A DNA stretch of 37,276 bases from Oscillospiraceae bacterium (lineage in GTDB: Bacteria > Bacillota > Clostridia > Oscillospirales > Oscillospiraceae). A model generated the notes under the pieces. That model had not been told where the DNA came from. It saw only the letters and a program-made list of their open reading frames with translations, and searched no databases. The translations under genes and the position numbers were made by a program. Numbering within the stretch: position 1 is the first letter of the stretch; each line of letters begins with the position of its first letter. The DNA lies in NCBI GenBank assembly GCA_902783035.1, contig CACZPK010000051.1, positions 1 to 37,276 on the forward strand, read 5' to 3'. Below are positions 16,833 to 24,931 of this stretch, one piece after another.

Positions 16833-18986
16833 ATGCATCGTTTGATTTCATTCCTTTTGAGCACCCTGCTGCTTGCGGGGCTGTGCGTACCCGCGATGGC
16901 GGCGTCGGAGAGCGCTGACGCCCGTCTTGCCCGCGTGACACAGACAGTCAAGGAGACGCTGGCGCTGGACACGGAAGCGTATCCGGATTTCCGCGGCGAC
17001 GTGTCCGAACAGGAACTTGGCACGCTCTGGAGCCTTTCGTGGAGCGGCGCGGGCGCGTCGATGAACGTGGAGGCACTGGAGGACGGCACCGTTGTCGGCT
17101 TCTGGCGCAGCGACAATGAGGAGATCTACTATCCCACCTCCGGCGGTTCTCTGTCGACCTTCCCGCAGGTGGACAGCGCCAAAGCGAAGGCCGCTGCTGA
17201 GGCATTTTTGCAGCGTGTGCTGGATACGAGGATCGAGAGCGTTGTGCTGGAGGAACCCGCCGCAGACCGGCTGGGCGTTGCATCCTGCCGCTTTTACGGC
17301 ACGATCCTGCTCAACGGCCTGCCCTCGCCGCTCTCTTACTCCATCACCGTGCGCGGCAGCGACAACGTCGTGACGTCCTTCCGCCGCGATGCCTCGGCGC
17401 AGAACTATCTCGGCGGCGTTCCCTCCGCAAAGCCCGCGGTGGGGAAGGATGCGGCCGCGGCGTCGCTCAAGGGTACGCTGAAGCTGGAACTGGTCTATGT
17501 CACGGATGAGAACAACACGACGAAGGCAGTACTGCGCTATGTGCCGAAGGATCAGGAGACCTTCTATGTGGACGCGCAGACGGGCAAGCTGGTCAGCCCT
17601 TCGGACGAGTTGTTTTTCACCAATGATGCGCTCGGCGCGGCAACGCCTGCGGCGATGGAAGAGAAGTCGATGGACCGCGGCCTGACGCAGGCGGAGCTGG
17701 AAGGCGTCGCAAAGCTGGAGGGCGTGCTGGACAAGGAGGCGCTGGCGGAATCCGTGCGCGCCGAGGCGGCGTACAAGCTGGACGGTTACACCGTTTCTGC
17801 CGCGGACTACCGCCTTATTCGGGACGGTGAGAACGAGACCGTCCTCTGCACCCTGCGCTTTGTGAAACCGGACGCGGAGAATGCCTATGACGGCGCGCGC
17901 GTATTCAGCGTCGACGCCCGCACGGGCGCGGTGCGCAGCCTCAGCTCGTGGAGCGGCTGGGACAAGGACCGCAAAGCGGCTGTTTCCGCAGCCGATGCGC
18001 AGCGCATTGCCGAAACCTTTCTGACGCGCTTTTCCGCCCACGCGGGCGAATTTGCCCTGCGTGAAACCGACGACCGCACCGCCGAAGGCGCGCCGTCCTA
18101 CGGCTTTACCTTTACGCGCAAGGTCAACGGTTATTTCTTCCCGGAGAATGCCTGCACCATTCGTGTTGACTGCATGAACGGCGCGGTCTGCGGCCTGGAT
18201 TACAGCTATGATGAGAAGGTATCGTTTGACAGCGCGTCGGGCATCGTTTCCGAGGCGGCTGCGCTGGATGCATGGATGGCGACCTATGATGTGGTGCTGG
18301 CATACCGTGCGCAGCCGAAAGCGCTGAGCAAGGCCGATGCCGATGAGGCAAAGCTCATTGCGCTCGGTTACGAGCGGTTCCGCACGCTGCTGCTGACCTA
18401 CGCGCTGGAGCGTGAGAACTGGGTTTCCGGCATTGACGCCAAGACGGGGAAGCCTGTCGCCGCACCGGAGGGGAACGAGACGATCGCTTACGACGACGTG
18501 GCGGGCCACTGGGCGGCCGGACAGATCGAAACGCTTGCGCGCTACGGCGTCGGCTACAACGCCGGGAGCTTCCGCCCCGACAAGACGCTGACCCAGTGGG
18601 AACTGGTGGCGCTGCTTGCCTCGACGCAGGGGATGCGCGTCGACCCGGACAATGCCACGGCGGAGGAGCGTGACAGCGCCTACAACACCGCGTTCTACAT
18701 GGGAGCGCTTGCGCGTACCGCACGCGATGACGAACACGTTGTTACCCGCGGCGAGCTGGTGCGTTTCCTGATCGACTGCGCCGGCTGCGGCTCCGTTGCA
18801 AAGCTGCACGGCATCTTTACCTGCGCATATGCCGACCGCGCCGACATTCCCGCGGACGAGCTGGGCTATGCCGCGCTGGCACAGGGCTTTGGACTCGTGA
18901 CAAACGAGCGTTATGAGTCCGGAGCAGGTGCGACGCGCGCAATTGCCGCTGTAATGCTCAGCCGTATGATGAGCCGCGCCGTATAA
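16833..18986 (+). CDS. Secreted YcdB/YcdC-type and SLH-domain surface protein
   Basis: This 717-residue exported protein has a signal peptide at about 1-25 (hydrophobic SFLLSTLLLAGLCV, then AMA-A). Residues 25-510 contain repeated YcdB/YcdC-like (PepSY-related) units. They are marked by paired strands such as FYVDAQTGKLVSPSDELF and ARVFSVDARTGAVRSLSSW, helices with AKAAAEAFLQRVL and ADAQRIAETFLTRF, and a GYFFPENACTIRVDCMNGAV strand. The C-terminus has one convincing SLH domain at about 553-603 (YDDVAGHWAAGQIETLARYGV, FRPDKTLTQWELVALLA), followed by degenerate SLH-like sequence. Such proteins are wall-attached; PepSY-type units in other proteins can inhibit peptidases, but no function is established here. 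AGGAGG at 16820-16825 sets the start. Confidence 0.87.
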   Translation: MHRLISFLLSTLLLAGLCVPAMAASESADARLARVTQTVKETLALDTEAYPDFRGDVSEQELGTLWSLSWSGAGASMNVEALEDGTVVGFWRSDNEEIYYPTSGGSLSTFPQVDSAKAKAAAEAFLQRVLDTRIESVVLEEPAADRLGVASCRFYGTILLNGLPSPLSYSITVRGSDNVVTSFRRDASAQNYLGGVPSAKPAVGKDAAAASLKGTLKLELVYVTDENNTTKAVLRYVPKDQETFYVDAQTGKLVSPSDELFFTNDALGAATPAAMEEKSMDRGLTQAELEGVAKLEGVLDKEALAESVRAEAAYKLDGYTVSAADYRLIRDGENETVLCTLRFVKPDAENAYDGARVFSVDARTGAVRSLSSWSGWDKDRKAAVSAADAQRIAETFLTRFSAHAGEFALRETDDRTAEGAPSYGFTFTRKVNGYFFPENACTIRVDCMNGAVCGLDYSYDEKVSFDSASGIVSEAAALDAWMATYDVVLAYRAQPKALSKADADEAKLIALGYERFRTLLLTYALERENWVSGIDAKTGKPVAAPEGNETIAYDDVAGHWAAGQIETLARYGVGYNAGSFRPDKTLTQWELVALLASTQGMRVDPDNATAEERDSAYNTAFYMGALARTARDDEHVVTRGELVRFLIDCAGCGSVAKLHGIFTCAYADRADIPADELGYAALAQGFGLVTNERYESGAGATRAIAAVMLSRMMSRAV

Positions 18987-19000
18987 GCGCACAGAACATA

Positions 19001-19033
19001 AAAAGCCGCGAACCGGTCCGGTTCGCGGCTTTT
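19001..19033 (+). terminator. Intrinsic terminator of the YcdB-SLH gene
   Basis: A perfect 14-bp stem (19001-19014 with 19020-19033) with the 5-nt loop GGTCC ends in TTTT. It lies 14 bases after the stop codon. Confidence 0.88.
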
Positions 19034-19040
19034 GCCGTTT

Positions 19041-19199
19041 ATACCAGTCTTCCATAAAACGCTTGAAAAGCATTTTATAGCGCCGAAGACCCGTCGAAAA
19101 CTGCATGAGACGGATTTTGCGCCTTCTGGCGCAAAATGACAGCGCGCTTTTGCGCGATGTCTCTTCGATAAAATGCAGTATTTTATCGAAGAATAGTAT
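19041..19199. mobile_element. MITE-like 159-bp element made of hairpins with imperfect terminal inverted repeats
   Basis: The outer 22 bases of the two ends are imperfect inverted repeats (17 of 22 match when one end is reverse complemented; the ends read ATAC...GTAT). Inside are four hairpins. The first is a nested one with GTCTTC (19047-19052) pairing GAAGAC (19085-19090) around an ATAAAA/TTTTAT stem. The second is a perfect 10-bp stem (19114-19123 with 19128-19137, loop TTCT). The third is CGCGC-TTTT-GCGCG (19143-19156). The fourth is a perfect 12-bp stem (19163-19174 with 19180-19191). There is no coding potential. It fits a miniature inverted-repeat element or a REP-like intergenic repeat. 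The last base overlaps the stop codon of the diguanylate cyclase gene, so it may also act as that gene's 3' structure. Confidence 0.55.
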
Positions 19200-21355
19200 T
19201 AGTGCTTTCGGCGGTCGTTGCGCCCCTGATAATAGCGATCCTTGTCCGCGTACATCCGCGTGTCCGCCTCTGCCTTGACCACATCAAAGGCCATCGCCGC
19301 ATGGGCGTTGAATACAGCGCCGAAGGACGCGCTGCGTCCTTTTTCGGCGATCAGCGTTTTGGCGCGGTTCGCATTGTCCGCCAACTCGGATTCGCTTTCC
19401 TGCGGGACAAGAATGGCAAACTCGTCGCCGCCGATGCGGTAGACGTTTTTGATGTCAAAAACCTCCGCAAGGCACGACGCCACATCGACGATCATTGCGT
19501 CGCCCGCATCGTGACCCAAAGTGTCGTTGGCGCGCTTGAGCCCGTTGATGTCGCACATGATGAAACCATAGGAGACGCCGGGGGTAAAGCCCGCTTTTTC
19601 CGCTTCGTTGAAGGCACGCCGGTTTTTTGCGCCCGTCATGGAGTCGTAGTAGCTGTAGCGGATCAGACGGTTCTGCCCGTCACGGCGCAGAATCAGCTGC
19701 GAAAGGAAATAGGACAGCAGCCGGATGATTTCCGAAACTTCCTGCATCGCCTCAACCGGCGGGTTGTCCACGCCGAAAAAGCCGATGTATTCGCCGTTGA
19801 CCTCCAGCGGGCCGGTGACCAGCGTGCGGATGCCCTGCGGCTTGAGCACGTTATACATGTTCTCGCTGATGGCGCGGTATGCCTCGATGTCGTAGATCAG
19901 GATGTGATAGGAGCGCTTGTATTCATTGTACCAGACGTCTATGACGCCCTCAAAGGGCAGGCCCTTGAGGTTGTCGATTTCGGCGCTTACGCCCTCGCGG
20001 CACCACTCATAAGTGTTGTCGAACGTGCCGTCGTGCTGATCCTCAAAAATGTAGGCTCGATCCGCCAGCAGCTCGGTGCCAAGGTATTGCATTGCCGCCT
20101 GAATGCTTTTTTCCGGGTCTTCGTCGGACATCGCATACTGCAATACGCGGTTGACAAAACGATCGCGTTCGATGGAGGTGCGCTCCCTTGACCACCAGTG
20201 CAGCAGCTGGAACAGCAGCTCCACCACATAGAAACACAGACCGAATCGCAGGAACATGCCGTGCCCGATCCGGCTGCCCCAGCCGAGCAGATAGAAAACG
20301 ATGTCCGCAATGCCGCAGACGGAAAGCACGCTCACGCCGACATAGAAGTGACGCAGGTTCGCGGGGACGCCGTTTTTCCTGCAGTAGCGGCGGTTGTCGA
20401 GAAGCATGGCCGCAATGATGAGAATGGGACTGAAGTAAGAGAAGTAGATCATAGAGATCATGTTGTGCATATCCATGCCCCCGAGCAGACGCAGCGACAG
20501 CATCAGCAGGATGCACGTCGCGGATACCCCAAAGGACAGATGGATGAAGAACGGACGCTTTTGCCTCGTCAGCGAGCTGACAAAACAGACCAGCGGATAG
20601 GCCACCAGATGCAGCAGCGAATAATCCAGAACACGGCAGGCAATGATGCAGCCCGTGAAAAGCTGGGGCAGGCCCGTGTCCACAAGACACCAAGTGCCCA
20701 GCAGAAGCATGGACGTACCCAGTGCGAGCAAATTATAAGGCAGGATATTCTTGCGCACCAAACCGCAGTGCAGCGCAATAATGACCGCGCCGAAAAAGGT
20801 AATCAGCACCGAGAGAGAAAAGGGAACCAGCTGTTCCCGTACCAACAGGCGGACGTTCGTCGTGGGAGGACAGATGCGAATGTTGAGGATGCGCCCGCTG
20901 CCGTGGTTGTAGTAGATGGAGACCGCGACGATCTGCACTTCCTTGCCGGCATCCGCCGGAGCGAGACTGATGATGTGGTGCGCCGTGCCGTATCCGCGTC
21001 CCGTCAGGTTTTCCGTGGGGTTGAAACGGTAGACGGCGGTCCCGTCGATCCAGACCGTGACGAGCGCATTGTAGCTGGTAAAACAAAGAGCGTCGTTGTG
21101 ACCCAGCATGGCGGGCAGATTTTTGACCAGCAGGACGGAACCCTGGAAACGCTTGGCGGAGATAAAGTCCGCGTTCACCAGCCCGTTGCTCCCGGTCACC
21201 TGATCGTCGGAGGAGTAAACGACGGCGCTTTGCCCGCGCCCGCGCAGGAACAGACCCGTGTCTGGCAGTGTGGCCAGATAGACGGCGAGCGCAAGCAGGA
21301 CCAGCAAACAGACGGTCTTATAAATTTTTCTGTATTTCGGCTGCTTTTGTGCCAT
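19199..21355 (-). CDS. Membrane-bound diguanylate cyclase with 7TM sensor and GAF-like region
   Basis: This is a 718-residue protein. One N-terminal membrane helix (about 12-28) is followed by an extracytoplasmic beta domain (about 35-175), then seven hydrophobic helices at about 178-390, a layout like 7TM-DISM receptors. A GAF-like cytoplasmic region (about 405-550, with AYIFEDQHDGTFDNTYEW and GPLEVNGEYIGFFGVDNPP) precedes a GGDEF domain (about 565-712). The active-site motif RIGGDEF is intact (GGDEF at 642-646), so synthesis of cyclic di-GMP is expected. The RxxD inhibitory site is missing: the equivalent positions are Phe and Lys, predicting no product inhibition by that route. The start follows GGAGG and lies 10 bp downstream of the AEC transporter gene, with which it forms an operon. 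Confidence 0.9.
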   Translation of the reverse strand: MAQKQPKYRKIYKTVCLLVLLALAVYLATLPDTGLFLRGRGQSAVVYSSDDQVTGSNGLVNADFISAKRFQGSVLLVKNLPAMLGHNDALCFTSYNALVTVWIDGTAVYRFNPTENLTGRGYGTAHHIISLAPADAGKEVQIVAVSIYYNHGSGRILNIRICPPTTNVRLLVREQLVPFSLSVLITFFGAVIIALHCGLVRKNILPYNLLALGTSMLLLGTWCLVDTGLPQLFTGCIIACRVLDYSLLHLVAYPLVCFVSSLTRQKRPFFIHLSFGVSATCILLMLSLRLLGGMDMHNMISMIYFSYFSPILIIAAMLLDNRRYCRKNGVPANLRHFYVGVSVLSVCGIADIVFYLLGWGSRIGHGMFLRFGLCFYVVELLFQLLHWWSRERTSIERDRFVNRVLQYAMSDEDPEKSIQAAMQYLGTELLADRAYIFEDQHDGTFDNTYEWCREGVSAEIDNLKGLPFEGVIDVWYNEYKRSYHILIYDIEAYRAISENMYNVLKPQGIRTLVTGPLEVNGEYIGFFGVDNPPVEAMQEVSEIIRLLSYFLSQLILRRDGQNRLIRYSYYDSMTGAKNRRAFNEAEKAGFTPGVSYGFIMCDINGLKRANDTLGHDAGDAMIVDVASCLAEVFDIKNVYRIGGDEFAILVPQESESELADNANRAKTLIAEKGRSASFGAVFNAHAAMAFDVVKAEADTRMYADKDRYYQGRNDRRKH

Positions 21356-21365
21356 GGGAGCCTCC

Positions 21366-22298
21366 TTACAAAAATACCATCAGAACCGGAATCACCAGAA
21401 AACTTGCCAGCGTGGAGAGAGCGGCGCCCTCTGCGGCGAAACGCTCATCTGCACCGTACTGCGCGGCGGCGACCACCGTTTGCGACACGACAGGCATCGC
21501 CGATTCGACAATAAAAGTGTTGCGCGCAAGTCCCTGTATGCCGAACAGCGCGCAGCAGAGGACATACAGCGCGGGGGAAAACAGAAAGCGGAACGCCAGC
21601 ATCGCCGCCATCGTATGATCGGGGCGCAGCTGCGCAAGGCCGATCTCATAGATGATATAACCCGTCAGCAGCAGCGCAAGCGGGGAGACGACATTGCTCA
21701 TGTAACGCAAATACGACATCAGAAACGACGGGATCGATATGTCCAGCAGAACGATGAGGAAACCCGCAAACACACCCAACACCGTCGGCGAGCGCAGGAA
21801 ACGCAGCGTTTGCCGCCAGTCCATCTTCTCCTCCGCTGCGGAGCGGCGAATGAGCCACATGGCAAGGGTCTGCGTGAAGCAGGTGTTGGCCAGGTAATAG
21901 AGCATTACATAGGGGACACATTCACTGCCAAAGAGCTCAACGCACATGGTATAACCGATGAACATGGCGTTGGACAGGCTGCACATGACCATGAACACGC
22001 CGCGGCGGCGCGCGCTTACACGGAGCAGCCGCGCAAGCGCCCAGGACAGAAGAAAACTGACCGCATTGCACAAAAACGGGACCGCCAGCATACGCAGGGA
22101 GTCGGCGACCATCTCCCGCGTCAAATTGCTCCGCAGACCGTAAATACACATGCACGGCACTGCCAGCGAAAGCAGAAAGCGGCTGATGAAGGCCTTGCCC
22201 TCGGCCTTGATCCAACCCTTTGCGCCGCAGAGGTATCCCGTTGCAGTTAACAGCAATATGATCATGACCGACGCCAAAGCGTGTAAAAATGCTTCCAT
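21366..22298 (-). CDS. AEC-family (auxin efflux carrier-like) transporter
   Basis: This 310-residue membrane protein has about ten hydrophobic helices in two five-helix halves, as in bacterial AEC/BART carriers, often linked to malate, malonate or amino-acid movement. Typical features are the N-terminal VMIILLLTATGYLCGAKGWI helix and LLSLAVPCMCIYGLRSN, with a helix-break proline. Others are FIGYTMCVELFGSECVPYVMLYYLANT in the first half and a C-terminal SAMPVVSQTVVAAAQYGADE segment like the AMPxA motif of the family. GGGAGG at 22305-22310 and a strong upstream promoter fix the start. It is co-transcribed with the diguanylate cyclase. The substrate is unknown; a link between the carrier and the sensor's ligand is possible but unproven. 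Confidence 0.88.
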   Translation of the reverse strand: MEAFLHALASVMIILLLTATGYLCGAKGWIKAEGKAFISRFLLSLAVPCMCIYGLRSNLTREMVADSLRMLAVPFLCNAVSFLLSWALARLLRVSARRRGVFMVMCSLSNAMFIGYTMCVELFGSECVPYVMLYYLANTCFTQTLAMWLIRRSAAEEKMDWRQTLRFLRSPTVLGVFAGFLIVLLDISIPSFLMSYLRYMSNVVSPLALLLTGYIIYEIGLAQLRPDHTMAAMLAFRFLFSPALYVLCCALFGIQGLARNTFIVESAMPVVSQTVVAAAQYGADERFAAEGAALSTLASFLVIPVLMVFL

Positions 22299-22328
22299 GC
22301 GCAGCCTCCCACATTATAGATAAATGGA

Positions 22329-22357
22329 ATTATACTATGGAATTCCGCCTATTTCAA
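22329..22357 (-). promoter_or_regulatory. Promoter of the AEC transporter-diguanylate cyclase operon
   Basis: On the minus strand TTGAAA (22357-22352), a 17-bp spacer and a perfect TATAAT (22334-22329) give a leader of about 24 nt. A second TATAAT (22318-22313) lies so close to the ribosome site that it is unlikely to be used. Confidence 0.82.
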
Positions 22358-22453
22358 CATTTTGAATTGACTATATCACAAAATTTTGGTACTGTATAAG
22401 CATATTATACGCTCCGCGAGCGCGTTTGTGAAAATCTACGGGGAGGAAACGAC

Positions 22454-24886
22454 ATGGCTGAAACCTACAGAAAAGACCAGATAGCCCAGCTGATTCTGGG
22501 AAAGCTCCAGCGCAATTTCGGACGTACGGCAGAACAGGCGACAACCCGGCATATGTGCAAGGCATGCGCGATGGTGCTGCGCGACATCATGAATGCCAAT
22601 AACATCGCCACCGACAGACTGGTCCAGCTCGGTCAACAGAGGCAGGTACACTACCTCTCGATGGAGTTCCTCATGGGGCGCTCGCTGGAGAAGAACGCAT
22701 TCAACCTCGGCGTGCTCAAGCCGATGAAAGAGGCGATCCGCTTCCTCGGCTTCGACCCGGGCGAGGTTTTTGAGGCGGAGCCGGATGCGGGTCTCGGCAA
22801 TGGTGGCCTGGGACGCCTTGCGGCTTGCTATCTGGAGGCAATGACGACGCTGGAGATCCCTGCCACGGGTTATTCCATCTGCTATGAGCTTGGCATTTTC
22901 AAGCAGAAGATCGTGGACGGCCAGCAGGTTGAGCTGGCGGATAACTGGCTCGACGTGGGCGATTCCTGGCTCATCAGCAAGCCGGACGAGGTCGAGGAGA
23001 TCAAGTTCGGCGGACACATCGTCGATCACTGGGAAGGGAACGTCAACCGTCCCGAGCATGTGGGTTACACCAGCGTTCTCGCCGTCCCGCGGGATATGGT
23101 CATTGCCGGTTACAACACCGAGCACACCAATGTGCTGCGCCTGTGGGACGCCAAGTCCCCGACTCCGGTGGATATGTCGCTCTATTCCTCGGGCGAGTAT
23201 CTCAAGGCGGTGGAGCAGCAGGCGATGGCGGAGGTCATTGCCAAGGTGCTTTATCCCGACGACAACCACTACGAGGGCAAGTCCCTGCGTCTGCGCCAGC
23301 AGTATTTCTTTGTCTCCGCGACGATACAGTCCATCACGCGCAAGCACCGCGCGCAATACGGTACGCTGCGCAACTTCCACCAGAAACACGTCATCCAGAT
23401 CAACGACACGCACCCTGCGCTGGTCGTCCCGGAGCTGATGCGCATTCTGCTCGACGAAGAGGGTTACGACTGGGATGAGGCGTGGAGCATCGTGCGCCAG
23501 ACCGTTGCCTATACCAACCATACGGTGTTGGCCGAGGCGCTGGAGCGCTGGCCGCAGGATCTGTTCGCGACGCTGCTGCCGCGCATTTGGGATATCGTGC
23601 GCGAGATCGCGCGCCGCTATCAGGAGGAGCTGGAGAACCACTTCGGACAGGGCGACGGCCGCGTGGCGCGCATGGCGATCATCTGGGACGGCGAGGTGCG
23701 CATGGCTAACCTGTGCATCGCCGCGTGCTATGCCGTCAACGGCGTGAGCGCGCTGCACTCCGAGATCCTAAAGCATGACGTTTTTGCCGATGCCTATCGT
23801 CTGGAACCGGACAAGTTCAAGAATGTTACCAACGGCATCGACCACCGCCGCTGGCTGGCCGAGGCGAACCCCAGGCTCCACGCGCTTGTTTGCGAATGTC
23901 TGGGCGATGAGGGCTACCTGCTCCATGCGGACAAGCTGCGCGAGCTGGAGAAGTTCGCGGACGACGCGTCCGTGCTGGAGCGCCTCGGAAAGATCAAGGC
24001 GGAGAACAAGGCGGAGTTCGCCAAATACATCGAGACCGAGAGCGGTATCCTGCTCAACACCGACGCGATGTTCGACGTGCAGGTCAAGCGTCTGCACGAA
24101 TACAAGCGCCAGCTGCTGAATGTGCTGCACATCATCTACCTCTACCTGCACATGAAGGAGGACCCGCACTTCGACTTCCAGCCCCGCGTGTTCCTGTTCG
24201 GTGCGAAGGCGGCGCCGGGTTACGCGGTTGCCAAGCGGATCATCAGCCTCATCAATTCCGTGGCGACTACGGTCAACAACGATCCCGCGTGCAAAGACCG
24301 CCTGCAGGTCGCTTTTCTGGAGAACTACCGCGTTTCGCTTGCCGAGAAGCTGATGCCCGCATCGGAGCTTTCCGAGCAGATCTCGCTCGCCGGCAAGGAG
24401 GCAAGCGGCACCGGCAATATGAAGTTCATGATGAACGGCGCACTGACCATCGGCACGTTGGACGGCGCGAATGTCGAGATGCACGAGCAGGTCGGCGATG
24501 ACAACATTTTCATCTTCGGCCTCACTGCGCGCGGCGTAAGCAAGCTGCGCGAGACGGGCTACTACGCCTCCGACTATTACATGAACGATCCCGACCTCAA
24601 GTGGATCATGAAACTTCTCAATGACGGGTTTGCCGACGGGCAGAACTACAATGACCTCGTCCGCCGCCTGATCTCCGGTGACGGCTGCCCCGCCGACGAG
24701 TATATGCTCCTTGCGGACTTTGAGAGCTACAAGGTGGCGCATCAGCGCGTCAGCGAGACTTACCGCGATGCAAAGAAGTGGAACCGCATGTCGCTGATCA
24801 ACATTGCGCGCAGTAATGTTTTCTCCGCGGACCGTTCGGTGCGCGACTATGCCGATATCATCTGGGATCTGCCTTATCGAAAATAA
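22454..24886 (+). CDS. glgP: Glycogen/alpha-glucan phosphorylase
   Basis: This 810-residue cytoplasmic enzyme has the full length of bacterial glycogen phosphorylases. It releases glucose 1-phosphate from alpha-1,4-glucan using phosphate and pyridoxal phosphate. Motifs in order are VHYLSMEFLMGRSLEKN, the glycine loop DAGLGNGGLGRLAACYLEAM, the QINDTHPALVVPELMRIL and YTNHTVLAEALERW segments, VQVKRLHEYKRQLLN, and EASGTGNMKFMMNGALTIGT, where Lys657 forms the cofactor Schiff base. The start follows GGGGAGGAAACGAC. A candidate -35 TTGACT (22367-22372) faces away from the AEC promoter, but no well-spaced -10 accompanies it: TATAAG at 22395 is 22 bp away. The promoter is therefore uncertain. The gene stands alone, with no other glycogen genes in the window. 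Confidence 0.97.
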   Translation: MAETYRKDQIAQLILGKLQRNFGRTAEQATTRHMCKACAMVLRDIMNANNIATDRLVQLGQQRQVHYLSMEFLMGRSLEKNAFNLGVLKPMKEAIRFLGFDPGEVFEAEPDAGLGNGGLGRLAACYLEAMTTLEIPATGYSICYELGIFKQKIVDGQQVELADNWLDVGDSWLISKPDEVEEIKFGGHIVDHWEGNVNRPEHVGYTSVLAVPRDMVIAGYNTEHTNVLRLWDAKSPTPVDMSLYSSGEYLKAVEQQAMAEVIAKVLYPDDNHYEGKSLRLRQQYFFVSATIQSITRKHRAQYGTLRNFHQKHVIQINDTHPALVVPELMRILLDEEGYDWDEAWSIVRQTVAYTNHTVLAEALERWPQDLFATLLPRIWDIVREIARRYQEELENHFGQGDGRVARMAIIWDGEVRMANLCIAACYAVNGVSALHSEILKHDVFADAYRLEPDKFKNVTNGIDHRRWLAEANPRLHALVCECLGDEGYLLHADKLRELEKFADDASVLERLGKIKAENKAEFAKYIETESGILLNTDAMFDVQVKRLHEYKRQLLNVLHIIYLYLHMKEDPHFDFQPRVFLFGAKAAPGYAVAKRIISLINSVATTVNNDPACKDRLQVAFLENYRVSLAEKLMPASELSEQISLAGKEASGTGNMKFMMNGALTIGTLDGANVEMHEQVGDDNIFIFGLTARGVSKLRETGYYASDYYMNDPDLKWIMKLLNDGFADGQNYNDLVRRLISGDGCPADEYMLLADFESYKVAHQRVSETYRDAKKWNRMSLINIARSNVFSADRSVRDYADIIWDLPYRK

Positions 24887-24894
24887 TATGGGAA

Positions 24895-24920
24895 AAAGCC
24901 CCCGCCGCAGCGGGGGCTTT
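24895..24920. terminator. Bidirectional terminator after glgP
   Basis: A perfect 11-bp stem (24895-24905 with 24910-24920) with the loop CGCA has A/T runs on both flanks (TTTTT on the minus strand). It serves glgP and the converging symporter-fusion gene. Confidence 0.9.
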
Positions 24921-24931
24921 CCTTACATCCG

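Noticed and set aside
22367..22400. Strong glgP promoter
   Set aside because: TTGACT is present, but the best -10 (TATAAG) is 22 bp away and the 17-bp position reads TACTGT; too weak to annotate.
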